Assembly (NCBI RefSeq): GCF_021134715.1
Contig: NC_060019.1
Location: forward strand, 10,182,001 to 10,246,000
Direction: 5' to 3'
Source of the DNA: Daphnia pulex
Lineage: Eukaryota > Arthropoda > Branchiopoda > Diplostraca > Daphniidae
DNA length: 64,000 nucleotides
Shown piece by piece: positions 1-12,300 of this stretch. The notes below the pieces were generated by a model. It did no database searches, was not told the DNA's origin, and saw only the letters and a program-made list of their open reading frames with translations. The position numbers and the translations under genes were made by a program. How positions within the stretch are numbered: the stretch's first letter is position 1; each line of letters starts with the position of its first letter.

Positions 1-737
1 CAAAAAACAAAATATAAGTAAAAAGTTTTTAAAGGTTAATTTGCTTAGATAAAAATCTGATCATTAAAAAAAAATCAGTAGTAGCAACATGGATTGGTAG
101 TCTCAATGAACTGACCATAGCTACTTAAAACTGAAACCCAATATCTTAAACTATCTTGTGACATCAAGAATGGAATAGGAGATCCAAGTATTGTTCATAC
201 GAAACAAACAATAATAAAACGAGAAAAGCCAAGAAAAAAAACAATCGTCGTCCGCTAGATGCCTACACCAACACGAAAACACGTAATAACATTGCATTAG
301 TGTCACAGTAACCCACCCAGTCAAGAAAACAACGCTTGCGGGAGTTTGAGTCGATGGGAGGGGTCTCTGATGGGGCGCCAGTAGAGAAGCAAACGCGAAC
401 CACGGCAGTTGTGGGTGCGTGTCTGTTTAGCCAATTTTCGTTTGTTTTGTGTTCCAACGAGTGTGAGCGACCTAACCGAGCGTTCAGCGCCACTCCCGCA
501 AGCGCAAGGCAATACCGTTCGTTCATCCCCACCTCATTCCGCACCCGTTTTCAGGAAACAACTCAACCTGCTTCAATACAAAATACATTTGTCTTATGCG
601 GGAGCTAGTCGGTGATACATTTCAGTGGTTTTTCCGCACTTTACACGAATTACATTAAAGGTGTTGAGACGTGTGCGTTGCGTGCGCGCGCGCTGCATTT
701 AAACTCAGCGGGAGGGCCCCCCCATCTCTCCCCCTCG
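1..737. other. Upstream region of the SKAP-like gene
   Basis: No convincing coding sequence is visible. Short open frames on both strands here are low in recognisable motifs and overlap each other. A 13-base inverted repeat (around 332-344 and 491-503, cgcttgcgggagt and its complement) is the only notable structure. The stretch just before 738 probably contains the promoter and 5' UTR of the SKAP-like gene. A TCAGT-type initiator lies at about 622-626, but no matching DPE was found at the right distance, so a start site is not assigned. Confidence 0.4.
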
Positions 738-3700
738 ATGGAAGATATTCTTAGAGGAGAAACCTTCAAGACAATAACAAAAGAAATGAAAGGCCTCAAG
801 TCATCCAGCATCAACAATATCCACGACTTCCTCCAAGGCGAGTCTAATTGCTATTTCTTTGTTCATTTGCTAAATAATTAAAGTAGACGGTATTTGTTGT
901 TTTGAGGAAAATATTTCGATTGTAAGCGATCTGTGGCTTAACTCTGTTATTTAAAGAAAGTCATGTGAAATAAAAGGACATGGAATAGATGGAAAAATCC
1001 AATTACGTTTACCGTTGGTGTCCACTATAAAAGTTCGTCCAAAAGGTCTCTCGTTTCAATGTCCTCGTTAGGTTTAGAACAGTTGGAATTTACGTATTCT
1101 CCACCGATAACAAATAACGCGGAAATAATAATGTTGCATTCTAACCGCAAAATGTTCCCAATGCTGGCCGCTGACGTTGTGTGGCAAGAATAAAGATTTT
1201 TCGATTGCATCGATAAGAAAAGGGTTGAGAATTTTTACGTTTTTTGTAAGTTGTAACTGCACTAGTTCGTGCCAATATATCTCGTTAAACCGCAGACCTA
1301 ATCTACCCACCGCATCCCAACAGGAAGGTTTAATTTCATTTGCTTGTCATCAATGCGTGATGTTCCCATTTTTACGGAATAAAGAAAGAACTGATTTTAT
1401 TTCAGCTATGTTGGTTGCTTCATAATAGGTTTTTCTGTCAACCATCAAATTTCGAAATTCAAAACCAGAAATTCTGATAAGCTATTTAAAATAAAAAACC
1501 TTTGCTTATTCCCGAGAAATAGTCACGTTCGCTGCGCCCGTAATGACGTCACTGACCTTGCTAGAACGATAAATCGGCCTTCGAGTATAACTTACAACAA
1601 CGCACGGAACGCAGCGTAAAGGGCTTGCCAACGTAAAAATGATTCATAAGCAAATATACAAAAAAAAACAGAGAGTCGATGCGAAACAATAGGTTCTTAC
1701 CTTGCCCATTCTTCAGCTCCCAGGTGTGAGAGTAACTCCCTTCGACACTAATGGCCAAGGCATTCTTCATTCTCTGCCGATCCTAAACACATCCGCTATT
1801 TCCTCTTCCAAATTAATGGAAGCCAACACTATGGAATTCTTCAATCGCCTAGGAATCCGTTTCTGTTGAAAGGAAATACAAGAAATATTAAAAGGGCGGA
1901 AATACGGTCTTAATGTTAGCAAAACGCCCTACTTCCTTGAAGGTGGACGCCCTTCTTTGGCCCAAAGCGGATATTATTACCACGATGTTATCTGTCAAAA
2001 AATGCCTCGTAACAAAGGCGACAATATCGAAATCAGTTTTTGTGTCTCCTGAGTTCATTGACCAAATCTAACATTACAATATTTTCTTGATTAGATGCGC
2101 AAACGTTTTTGGAACAAACCTTGTCGTCGGAGAAACTATCGCGTTTGGCTTTGGAGCACCGGTCGAGACTTGCTACGAAACTTTCGTCTCTGATGAAAGA
2201 ATACGAAAATCATCAAATGGAAATGTATATTGACATGTCACCTGCTCTTAAATCTTTTTTCCATTCGTCTGACGCTTCATCGTCCGAAAATGGGTCCGAA
2301 AGAGAACAAGGTAAACAAAAATAAAAAATGAAATTATGTTGGTTTTTTTTTTAAGTTTTGCATCCTTTATAAAATGTAATTGTTATTTTTTTTATTATTA
2401 GTACCTGGTTCCGAAGAGTTTTACGATGTTCCCAACAGAGATTCGGTCCCTGACTTTGACCAGCCCCTGGCCGAAGATCAGTGCGACGCCCCTCCAACTA
2501 CAAATTCTTTACCACCGGCTCCGGAGACGAAGAAAAAAGGATTTATGCATCGCTTATTAAAATCTCGGAGTAAAGCATCAGATTTGGCCTCCACATTCTC
2601 TGTGGCGGCTCTCAAGGCCCAGCAAACTCGGTCGTCTTCTGACGAGGACAGCAAAAGCCGGAGGGAAAGTGAAGATTCAGACATACTGTACGACGACGCA
2701 TTGACCGTGAAGCCGCCAAAGGAGGAAGAACTCTTCTATGACGATGCTTCCGCCATTCCTAAAGATTCTGAAAATGTCAGTAATAACATGTATACTAATG
2801 AAAAGGTCGTCAAAGTACCAGAGGAAGAAAATCTGGTCTACGACGACGCTTCTAGAGTCAACGACACCAGCGAGGAATATGAATACGTCGCTAATCAAAG
2901 TATCTCTTCCGTGCGAGAATTACAAAACAATAACGACAGCGACGGCATGTCCATGAAAAGTGGAGTTAGCGAATACGGTGCTAATGCATCCATTCACCGG
3001 TGGCACATAACTGCGTCTGAGGCCAAAGCACAGGTATACAGTGCACTACATTTGTTTTCCCTTTAACTACCTATTTTCAAAAAACCGCAGTCACAATTAA
3101 TACCATATTATTTCTCGTTCCCAAAGTCCTTGCGATATGGCTGCATGAAACGACGAAACGGCCGAAAGCTGCTGTCTGCCTGGCGACACTGTTACTCGGT
3201 GCTTCTTCCGACGCATCTGTTAATGTACGCCAACGACGGGGACAACCGACCACGGATTGTCATTGCACTGACAGAACCAAACATTAGAGTCAAGCGAGTT
3301 GTGAAACAGGGTGTTGACACAAAAAGACTCAAGACGCACCCTTTCGTCCTACTCCACGAAGACCGTGCCCTTTACGAGGTCAGTAAAAACAAATATTTTT
3401 CAAAAAGTAGGAATTCACTTAGCTTACCTGCCATGTAGATGTCCACCAAGAGCCGTGAAGAAACTGAGGAATGGATTATGGCTCTCCAGGCTATACTCAC
3501 CCAAGTCAACGATCCTCTGGAATCACCAACAGAGAAGATTGATGAAGATTGTTACACCGATTACGATCAGCCATTAGAATGCACTAAGAAAACGGAACTT
3601 CAGAGCCGCATGGAGAGCATTCAAGGACGCAATCTTCCATCATTACCAGCAACTGAGCTAGAGAACAATCTTCTTCAACAGTTGAATAAAACTGGCAAAA

Positions 3701-5229
3701 CCAATGGTAAAATGAACACACTCTTCCGATTCAGAGGTCGAAGTAGCAGCAGCGAAGAAGAGCAGCAAAGCAAACGACAGAGTGTTGAAAGCATTGCGTC
3801 AGAAGTGGATGAAGTCTACCAAGAATTACCAAGTCCGGTGGCATCGACGACGCCTTACTCCAGTGTAGAGAACCTGAAGGAGTCAACAGAAGATATTTAT
3901 AACAGCGTCGAAGATGTTAGAAATTCCACTCACGATCTCCCGTCAAATAAAAACTCGGCTGTAAGTTCAGTGCGAGGAGGAAATATTCAACACTCTCGTA
4001 GCCTCTCTGACGGATTAGTTACTTGGCCGAATGCACCTCCAGAAGATCTTCCAGTCTACGATATACCTTCTCCTACAATTCGTCCGTTGAGTACTATAGG
4101 CGTTTTATCAGATGAAGCTGGATCAAATGGTACCACAGGATTTAAAAATCAGCGACAAGAAACAAAAAGAGGCTTCATTTTCACCCCAAAATCTCGCAAT
4201 CAATCCAGCTCTGGGTCCATCAATGCTGTCTCTGAATACCGCCCGGAGGTGTACGACGTGCCAGTTAATAATCCTCGACGAATATCCATAGCAGAAAATG
4301 AAAATGAAGCGTTATTGGCGTATGATCGTGTGACGACTCCTCCCCGAACTGTTATTCCACATCCGGAAGTTAAATCGCCAGCATCGCCACTCGCACCAAC
4401 TCCTGCAACTAAAAAGGTTGCTCGTTATTGGCAGGAAAAAGTCTGTCAAGTGGACGGGCCATCAAACAATTTTAAAAAAGATACCTCGCCTCCGACCAAG
4501 TGCTTTCCGAAGCCTTCATCTGTAGAAAAGGGCATGCCATTAGCTGAGATCAAATCTGTGGGGCGGTGTTTCTCGCGAATATCACCACAACGAGCACCGT
4601 TGGCGTCTTTGACGGAATTATTGGCTTCTTCAAAAAATGGAGGCGACATTCAAATGATAAAGCCATCTGCTTTCAAAGCTAAAGTTGCCAATGTAAATGG
4701 ATCATTGACCGGAATCAAAGAAACAGGGGGTAAACAGGGGAAAATGTCCTATTCTACTTTTAATCCCGGAGTAAAAGCTAGCAATATTGACAACTCTAAC
4801 AGTAACAAAAGAGAGCCACCTCCAAGACCCCCTGCGCCCATTCGTTCGCCTTTGACCATTAAGACGGGCGAATCCATAAATTTAGCAGATGAGCTGAATC
4901 GAAAGCTTATGCGGCGTGTGATGAAAAACGAGGAAGTAGCCTCTGGACAACTTCCAACTGAATCAAAAAATTTGAATGATTCAACCGTTACGATTATCAG
5001 TAAACCTAAGAAAGAACTATACAAAGCCAGATGGGCGTACGTCGCTACAAACAATTTGGAGTTATCGATTAACAGTGGAGAAATTGTTCAGGTGCTCACC
5101 AAAAGCGGAGCCAGCTGGCTAGTCCAAGCAAGAAACAGGAAAGGTCTTGTTCCTAAAGAGTATCTTGTTCCCATGGCCGCAAATGCTTTATCCTTGACCA
5201 AAGTGGGTGAGGCTCCCATTACAGTCTGA
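738..5229 (+). CDS. SKAP: SKAP-like adaptor protein (helical N-terminus, PH domain, long Tyr-rich linker, C-terminal SH3)
   Basis: Five exons, 738-837, 2095-2310, 2402-3033, 3127-3378 and 3439-5229, join in phase to give 996 residues. Residues about 24-80 (motif DAQTFLEQTLSSEKLS) align with the N-terminal dimerisation helix of vertebrate SKAP1/2 as I remember it. A PH domain spans about 317-425 (basic KRRNGRK loop, closing helix EETEEWIMALQAI). An SH3 domain spans about 927-980 (KARWAYVA, GASWLVQARN, GLVPKEYLVP). This PH-then-terminal-SH3 order fits SKAP. Known SKAP proteins are cytoplasmic adaptors between Src-family kinases, ADAP and integrin or actin control, with the PH domain binding phosphoinositides. 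The protein is about 2.5 times the vertebrate length. The extra length is acidic and disordered, with many tyrosine motifs (YDVP, YDIP, YDDA, YQEL). The first intron uses a GC donor. The start is the only ATG in frame at the head of exon 1. Confidence 0.8.
838..2094 (+). other. Intron 1 of the SKAP-like gene, with a GC-AG boundary
   Basis: Phase forces exon 1 to end at 837, giving AAG followed by GCGAGT, a strong GC-type 5' splice site; the nearby GT at 842 would shift the frame. The acceptor is ttag at 2091-2094. The rest of this 1.26 kb intron shows no coding sequence or recognisable element. As the first and longest intron of the gene it could hold enhancers, but nothing specific is visible. 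Confidence 0.6.
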
Positions 5230-5387
5230 TATATACCAAAGTCCTTCGACAAAGTGTGATGTCTTTGTTTAAATTTTATACCGGCACAGTTTCCTACGCT
5301 AATTTTCGTTGTTTGACACACCAATCTTTAATTTTTGTAAACCATAGATGAAATTCTTCAGAATGTAAGGCTTTGGTACATGTCCTG

Positions 5388-5393
5388 AATAAA
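5388..5393 (+). promoter_or_regulatory. Polyadenylation signal AATAAA of the SKAP-like gene
   Basis: A canonical AATAAA lies 159 bases after the stop codon at 5229 and before the convergent PSMC3IP stop at 5500, so the two 3' ends share a gap of about 270 bases. Confidence 0.55.
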
Positions 5394-5499
5394 TGATATA
5401 TTGAAACATCAATAATGAACTTGTTTTAAAATAATGTTACCAAACCCTTGGACAACAGAAGAGAATATTTGGTTTGGTGAAAGGGACAATACAGTTTTC

Positions 5500-6246
5500 T
5501 TAATCAGTTTCTACTCCAACTTCTTCGAGCAAAGCTTTTTTTCCCTTGGGGTAGCTTTCCAAAATCTGGTCAAGCATATCTCCACATATCCTCTTTCGTT
5601 TTCGTAACTCAGATGCAGTCTTTTCCTTTATTACACACGCTTTCTTGAAGTCAGCAGCAGAAAGTTTCACTTTATTTTGGGACAAATCCTTTAGCTTTGA
5701 TTCCATTGTTTCATTTTCTTCACACAGCTGCAAAACAAAGACAAGTTCACCTCAAAGAACATAATAAGTAAACAAAATAGAAAACAAAATACCATTTTCA
5801 GTTGAGAAGTAGCTTCTGCTATCGACAATGTAGAGTTCAGAATTTTCAGCTCACTTTCAGCTTTTTTAATGAAAGCCTCATCTTCTACATTCTGTCTTGT
5901 GAGTTCAGATATTTTAGCATCTATTTCAGCGATATTCAAGTCACCAGCAGGTGACGAAACCAGATCTTGGTTAATGGCATAAACTTTCTGTTTTCCATAA
6001 ATCTTTTCCATTACTTTCCCAGCCTAAATGTAACAAAGACGAAATTCTACAACATAAGAAAGCAATAAAAATGAAACTACTCCCAAATACCACAACAAAT
6101 TGATCCAATGTTTTCTGAACAGCAGCCTTCCCAAAATCTTTAAGCTGTGCACTTTGTAAAAGATCGTTGACAGCAAATGGCCTGTTTTGCATGATAAAGT
6201 ACTGTAATACAGCTGTACTTGTTTTATCCTTGCTTTCTTTAGCCAT
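5500..6246 (-). CDS. PSMC3IP: Homologous-pairing protein 2 (HOP2/PSMC3IP)
   Basis: Three exons on the minus strand, 6091-6246, 5793-6023 and 5500-5727, give 204 residues, close to the roughly 215 usual for the family. The N-terminus (residues 10-60; VLQYFIMQNRPFAVNDL) is the HOP2 winged helix that binds double-stranded DNA. KIYGKQKVYAINQD follows, then a long coiled coil (about 90-150) and a basic C-terminal helix (KRKRICGDMLDQILE). HOP2 is known to pair with MND1 and stimulate DMC1/RAD51 strand exchange in meiosis. The introns are 63-68 bases. Initiation at 6246 is supported by the conserved start of the winged helix directly after it. The gene is convergent with the SKAP-like gene and divergent from the carboxypeptidase gene. 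Confidence 0.93.
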
Positions 6247-6856
6247 TTTTTAGTTTTATTCGTTGAAAATCATGCAACTGTTGTGAAACGTGTTGAAAGT
6301 CGAAGACTAGAAACCGCCTTCTCAAATCTCAAGTCTCAACGTGCTCTAGATGTTGCCAGATTTTAAAAACTAATAATTTCTTTCAACTAAAATTTTTTTA
6401 AATTTGAAATAAAAAAAAACATTCTAACGAAGTATTCTATAGCTCTGCCATGTTTCTAGCCATTTTTGTACTTTTATAAATTTTTAGTGACGTTAACGAA
6501 TGCAATATTCGATTAACATTTTATGAACAAATTGTTTTAATGTGGGTCGCGGGAATGAATGATGGATGGGGATGGATGAGACAGAACCGTAAATGAAAGA
6601 AAAACCAAGGCAGTGGATCGATAAATAGGAAGGTGGGATCCAGTCGCCTATGCGCAGTCGCTTTGAACGACTCACGGTATTGTTTGTCTCATAGATTGTC
6701 AAGCTTATGCGTGAGCATCTGCGTATCTGGCTATATCTCGAGGAAAGACTTCGCGTGGGAGTTGCAGTTGAAAAAAGATAAGAGGACCTTTCGAGCGCGC
6801 CCTTCCGCGGATCTTGCTGGATGTGTTTGTCGTACAGCAACTATTACTAAAACGGG
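6247..6856. other. Divergent intergenic region between PSMC3IP and the carboxypeptidase gene
   Basis: About 610 bases separate the two start codons, so both promoters should lie here. I see no TATA box at a convincing place and no correctly spaced initiator and DPE pair. The left half is AT-rich, the right half GC-richer. No RNA gene or repeat was recognised. Confidence 0.4.
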
Positions 6857-8889
6857 ATGGCTGCATCGAAGATGTGCTTAGCTTTGGTGACGCTTGTTTT
6901 TTGTATCGTCTTGATTTCCCCGGCAGTCGTTCAAGCAGCTTTCCAATTCAAGCACCACAACAACGAAGAATTGGCAACCATTTTGGAAGACGTTCACTCC
7001 AGGTGCCCAAATATCACCAAAGTGTACGCTCTCAGTGAAAATTCGGTTACTGGAAACCCACTTCTGTTGATTGAATTCTCGGACGAGCCAGGATACCATG
7101 AACTCTGTAAGTTGTTATCTATCTTGACTTGTAAAAATTATTCCGTAACATTTTCTTATTTATTTATTTTTTGTTTTGTTTTACTCTAGTGGAGCCAGAA
7201 TTTAAATATATTGCCAATATGCACGGAAATGAAGTTTTGGGACGGGAACTTCTCCTAAAGATGGCCGACTACCTGTGCGAACAGTATATGGCCGGTAATG
7301 AGTCCATTAGATCTCTGATCCACTTGACTCGTATTCACTTGATGCCCAGCATGAATCCAGATGGCTGGGAAATGGCCACTGCTGCTGTAAATTTTAATTT
7401 TAATACTTGAGAAAACGATCACGAACTTATACAATTAAACAAAGGGAGGAGATAACTACTTGATTGGTCGAGCCAACAACAACAGTGTCGATCTCAACCG
7501 GGACTTCCCCGACCTTGACCGCCTTCTTTACTCTGAAGAAGAAGAACGTACTGTTCGTAATAATCACCTGATGGACCAAATCCGTCATTTGGATCATCCT
7601 GTAGGATCTTGATATTATATAAATTTTAGACTGAGGACGGGATCCTAAACATTTCAAATTGCAATTTTTAGCCTCAACCAGAAACTCTAGCCGTGATGCG
7701 AATGATTATGGAACAGCCTTTTGTGGCTTCGGCCAATTTACATGGTGGCGATTTGGTAGCTAATTACCCATACGACGAATCGCGTGACAAGGATGGTTCC
7801 ATCGAATCGCTTTCGCCCGACGATGACACCTTTAGGTTCTTTTTTTGTTTGCTTGTTTGGTTTCGATTTGACATTATCAGCTCCCCTTACATTTCTTAAA
7901 TTTCACTTTAACAGGCATCTAGCTTTGAGCTATTCAAAACTGCATCCACGAATGTCAGACCCAAATCAACCGTCATGCGACGACACATCATCCGGTTTTG
8001 GAAAACAAGGGGGCATTACCAATGGAGCTGCGTGGTATTCGGTCGAAGGAGGTCAAATTAATCATTTATACTATTAACTTTTAGAATTTTAACTAAATTA
8101 AACAATTTGATAGGCATGCAAGATTTCAACTACCTTTCATCTAATGACTTCGAAATCACTTTGGAATTGGGCTGTGAAAAATATCCGAAAACTGAACGCT
8201 TGGCTCAAGAATGGGAGGATAACAAGGACGCCTTGATTAACCTCATTTGGCAAAGTCACATTGGAGTCAAAGGTGAAGTAAAGGATGCTGTTACCGGTAG
8301 ACCGTTAGTCAATGCCGTCATCACTACACGAAACGTGACACGAATTAACGAAACCCACGCACGGAAGGACCTCATTAAGCATGACATTACATCTGGTAAA
8401 ACGATAAATAAATACTTGTTTAAGGGCCTTTTTCAACGAGAATAATTAACAGCTCAAGGTGGAGATTACTGGAGATTGCTGACAGCAGGGGAATACGAAA
8501 TTACTGCCTCAGTTCGCAACTACCTGCCGCTCATCAAACGAGTTTTAGTAACGAATCCTCATCATGAGCCGGCCTTTATAGTTAATTTCGAATTGCAGTC
8601 GGCAACCAATCAAGGCCAGCGCACCTGGGTAAATTCATGAATATGTCAATTTAGGGGAAAACAATTAAGTTTATCTTAATTCTGGTAGGAATGGGATGAT
8701 GACGTTCCACTTGACTACGTCGTTGAAGATTTGGGCGAAGAGTTCGACAAAAATGTGGACGAGATACCTTTCAACCGGGAGAATAATTGGCCCCAAAACA
8801 TAGAGGAATTTGACCTGGGCTTCAAGGAAAATGTTGGCGACTATAACCACCTCAAGTACAAATGGTTTCCCTCTCCCAATCGCCGTTAA
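6857..8889 (+). CDS. Secreted M14 metallocarboxypeptidase, carboxypeptidase E/N/M type
   Basis: Eight exons, 6857-7106, 7190-7386, 7445-7600, 7672-7835, 7915-8051, 8114-8395, 8453-8628 and 8689-8889, give 520 residues. A signal peptide covers about 1-27 ([21 protein letters not shown]). The M14B zinc site is complete: H95 and E98 (MHGNEVLG) and H225 ([14 protein letters not shown]). N167-R168 (DLNRDFPD) binds the substrate carboxylate, Y308 (MQDFNYL) is the substrate tyrosine, and E319 ([10 protein letters not shown]) is the catalytic glutamate. A transthyretin-like domain follows ([20 protein letters not shown]). Enzymes of this subfamily remove C-terminal Lys or Arg from peptide hormones or plasma proteins. 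The C-terminal tail of about 70 residues is strongly acidic and has no membrane or GPI signal, which favours a soluble CPE- or CPN-like enzyme over CPM or CPD. The exact orthologue is not settled. Confidence 0.92.
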
Positions 8890-9312
8890 CAGACATAACA
8901 TTCCTCTAAAAAAAAAAAAAGAAAGAATATAGTCGTCGAAAAAATGACTCCCATTCAGAACAAAAAAAAAAGCATAAAAACATAACAAGAAGATTAATTC
9001 AGTTGACAACATATTACCTGGTATATTGTTGCTAAATGAGTATCATGAAGATTTACACAGGAACACTCACGCAAGTGTGGCAATTTAATCAAATCACAGG
9101 CCACATTTTATTTCTATGTTAATGAGTGTATTTGGAGCAGGGAATTATCATAAAACCGGTGATTTGACACGACTATACCAGACCGGTGCTTCTATCATTT
9201 GTCTTTCCCTTCCTCACTGTTGTACTTCAATTTTTTCCTGTTTTAGATGTATTTAACTTATTAAACACGCATTACCAATCGATGTATTTTTGTCACTCAC
9301 CTTAATTTATGA
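8890..9312. other. Convergent 3' ends of the carboxypeptidase gene and ICE1
   Basis: No coding sequence is visible. A minus-strand AATAAA (tttatt at 9107-9112) lies about 200 bases beyond the ICE1 stop codon and is a plausible ICE1 polyadenylation signal. No canonical AATAAA was found for the carboxypeptidase gene on the plus strand. Confidence 0.4.
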
Positions 9313-12300
9313 CTAGACAACGCAGAGGTCGGAATGACGTTTTAAAAAGGCCTTAAGCACCAGTCGCATATGTTGGCTTAAATAAGTATTTTCAATTTTC
9401 CAACTTTTCACGATTTCGATAATTGATTTTGGATCATCAGTTTCGCCTAGATGAATAACAGCTTCAATAGCAGCCTCTTGAACTGGCGGAACGGCTACCA
9501 AAAGATAAATTGTAATTGAATGCAGTGTTGTTGTAAGAGAATTCAAGTTTTTGACTTACTTTCTTCGGATTGAAGTATAGTTTTCATGGCATCGAGAACA
9601 CTTTTCACTCCAGCACGCTTGCTAGCAGGTACCGTTTTACCAATAATTCCTAATGAGAAGAAACGAGTTAATGAGTCTGTCCTTTCCAGCTCAGTTATCA
9701 AAACTCACCAATTGTAATAATGACTGCAGCAGCAGCATTATTTGTACCCTCTCCTGAACTCCAGCGTTGAAGAAAAGGCCAGAGTTTCTTTTCAATTAAT
9801 TGAATGGTGAAATCGACTCCCTCCCAACGAGCCAGCAAAGCCAAACTCCAACTTAAACTCGAAGCTTCATCTCTAGAGTTGGTTTCTAAAAACAAAACAA
9901 ATCAAAATCGATTTCCAAATGAAAATAAACGAAAAGTTAAAATTACCATAGAAACGAGTCATCAAATAGTCCACAAGATCGTCGACAGTTCGGGTCGTAT
10001 TTTTGTATTCATATGTGTTTTGAAGGAACGAACGTGCTTGTATCACCTTTCCAGAAATTCCCTGGACGGCCTTTACTTTGCAGTTATGCAACAAACAGTA
10101 AGCGATGGTCTGATCAACACAAGAAGTACCTAGCGAATTGGAAAATATTATAATTGAATTGAAATTTTACTAACATGGTTTGGTATTTATACCTAAGGGG
10201 AATGAGACTTGACGAAGAACATCAGCCCAGACGGTCATAATAGTATAGGTCAAAGCGTACGAGCGTGGTGGCATGAAATAAACACAATCGAATAAAAATG
10301 TTCTCGCTTTAGCCAAACAACCTCGAGACCGACAAACAGCCGTGTAAGCACGCGAAAGTGAGCACATTTCCTCCAACTATAGACAAAGAAACTGAATGAG
10401 AATTAATTTAAATATACGGAAGCGGCAAAGTCATACCGTAAGAGTCTGTTCCGTCTTGAACATAGTAGCGCTACTTTCACTAAGAAATAGGTCGCTAATC
10501 ATATTCGGGTTAACGCTTGGCTCGACTTGCTTCTTAGCGTTCGCCTCGTCCAATTTTTGAAGTGCTATGACACATCGTTGATGCACAACCGCCATAGGCG
10601 GAGCAGGTGGAGTGTTTGTTGTATCAATAAGATCATCCCAGCCATGGATAACCTTAGCTATTAAACTCCTATTGATCATATAAATTTTCATTGATTCATT
10701 AAATTTTTTGGTTGAAAATTTGTAAATTTAACAGCGCAAATACCGAATAAAGAAGGAAGGATCATTCATAGAGTCAGGTCGCAATACTCGTTCAATTAAA
10801 TTGCACAAAAACTCATCGTCGACTTCGGGCTCTTTAAAAAAATTGAGCACAACAAGGTTAATTTCCTTTTTCAATTCTGTGAAAAAAAACAAAAAAAGAA
10901 AACAAAGCAAATGTAAAAAAAAAATCAAATCAAATCAAAATGGTAATAGAGAAATATTACTGCTAGTCCCCTTGGCTTGCTTGCCCTTTGGCTGGACAAG
11001 GGGGGCCTTCTGAAGGTCGTTGTAAACTAGTTCAAAAGCGGAAGGCTGATGTTGTTCACTCTCTGTAGGACCCGAAGTTGGAATCTCCACTACGGTTTTC
11101 GCGTTCGAACTTTCATGCTCGTCTAATGATTTCTCGTCAGGAGACTTGGGACTTTCGTCATTATCAGGTGACTTGGGACTTTCTTCAACAAAAGGAGACT
11201 TGGGGCTTTCGTCAACATCCAATAACTTGGAACTTTCTTCCATTTCCAGTGGTACAGTACTTTCCTCCACGTGCGGTGATTGGGGGCTGTTAGGTAATTG
11301 AACTGGGCTCCTTCCCTTTTCATTGGATGAATCACAACTATCTGACTTGTCCGAATTCAAACTTCTTTCTTCTTTTTCTGAGCTGGAAGACTGTCCCGTC
11401 TCATCCGTGTTTACCTCCATCTCGTTTTCGCTTTCACTAGTAGAGTTCTCTACTTCTAATCTCTTAAACCGTTTACTTGCGTTATTCGGTGATTTTTCGG
11501 TCGTCTTCTGCCTTAACTTTTCATTTCTTGATGGTGCTTTTTTTACGTCCAATTTGACCATTTCTTGTAGTTTAATGCGACAAGATGTCTTCCCCTTTTG
11601 CCTTGTTCTCGCGCTAATAGGAATTTCTTCTGATTGTACCTTGTCGGGAACTGGCGTCGGAGGACTTGGCGTCGGAGGACTTGGCGCTGGAGGTGTTACT
11701 TCAGGAAGAGTTCGCCCACGTTTGGTAGCTGGCAAAACACTAGGATCAGCCGGATCAGGTTCTAAGCTTCGTTTTAAGGTATGAGAGACTCGTTTTCTGA
11801 ATGGACCTTCATTTAAAGGCGATGAACTGTCTGGAAGGTACGGGGTTTTCACTACTGGTGCGTTGGGAACTTCAGGCTGTTTAAATGGTCGTTTTACAGG
11901 AGCGACTACTCGACCCACTGGAGTTTTGGCTTTGCCTACTGCAGAAAGAAGGGAATCTGAGAACGGGGAGATCGTGTGTTGAGTCGTTTTGAGTCCTCTC
12001 CCTAATCCAAAGCGAGTTTGATCAGTGGTTGGCGATTCTAGATCTCGTCGTAGCTCATTCTTTTTAGCAGCCACGAAACTGTCATTCCGGCTGCCCCTGC
12101 CCAACGGGATCATGGAATCCACAAGTTGAGCCAATGCTTGAGTTCTGGAAGAATTAGAAAGCTGCGAAGACTGCTTGATACCACTGCCAGGTTCGGGTTG
12201 CTTTTCTTTTAGATTTCTAGTTGTTGGAGGTCTTTTGAGGCATTCTTGGATAGGAGACGGAACAGCGAATGCCGAAGATCTTGACGAACATTTTTGATTG

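Noticed and set aside
336..615. Plus- and minus-strand frames near the left edge
   Set aside because: No recognisable motif, overlapping frames on both strands, and position fits a promoter or 5' UTR.
10731..10733. Alternative donor for ICE1 exon 7 (CGCT then GTTAAA)
   Set aside because: It leaves one base and would create a stop on joining to exon 8; the donor at 10742-10743 keeps the frame.
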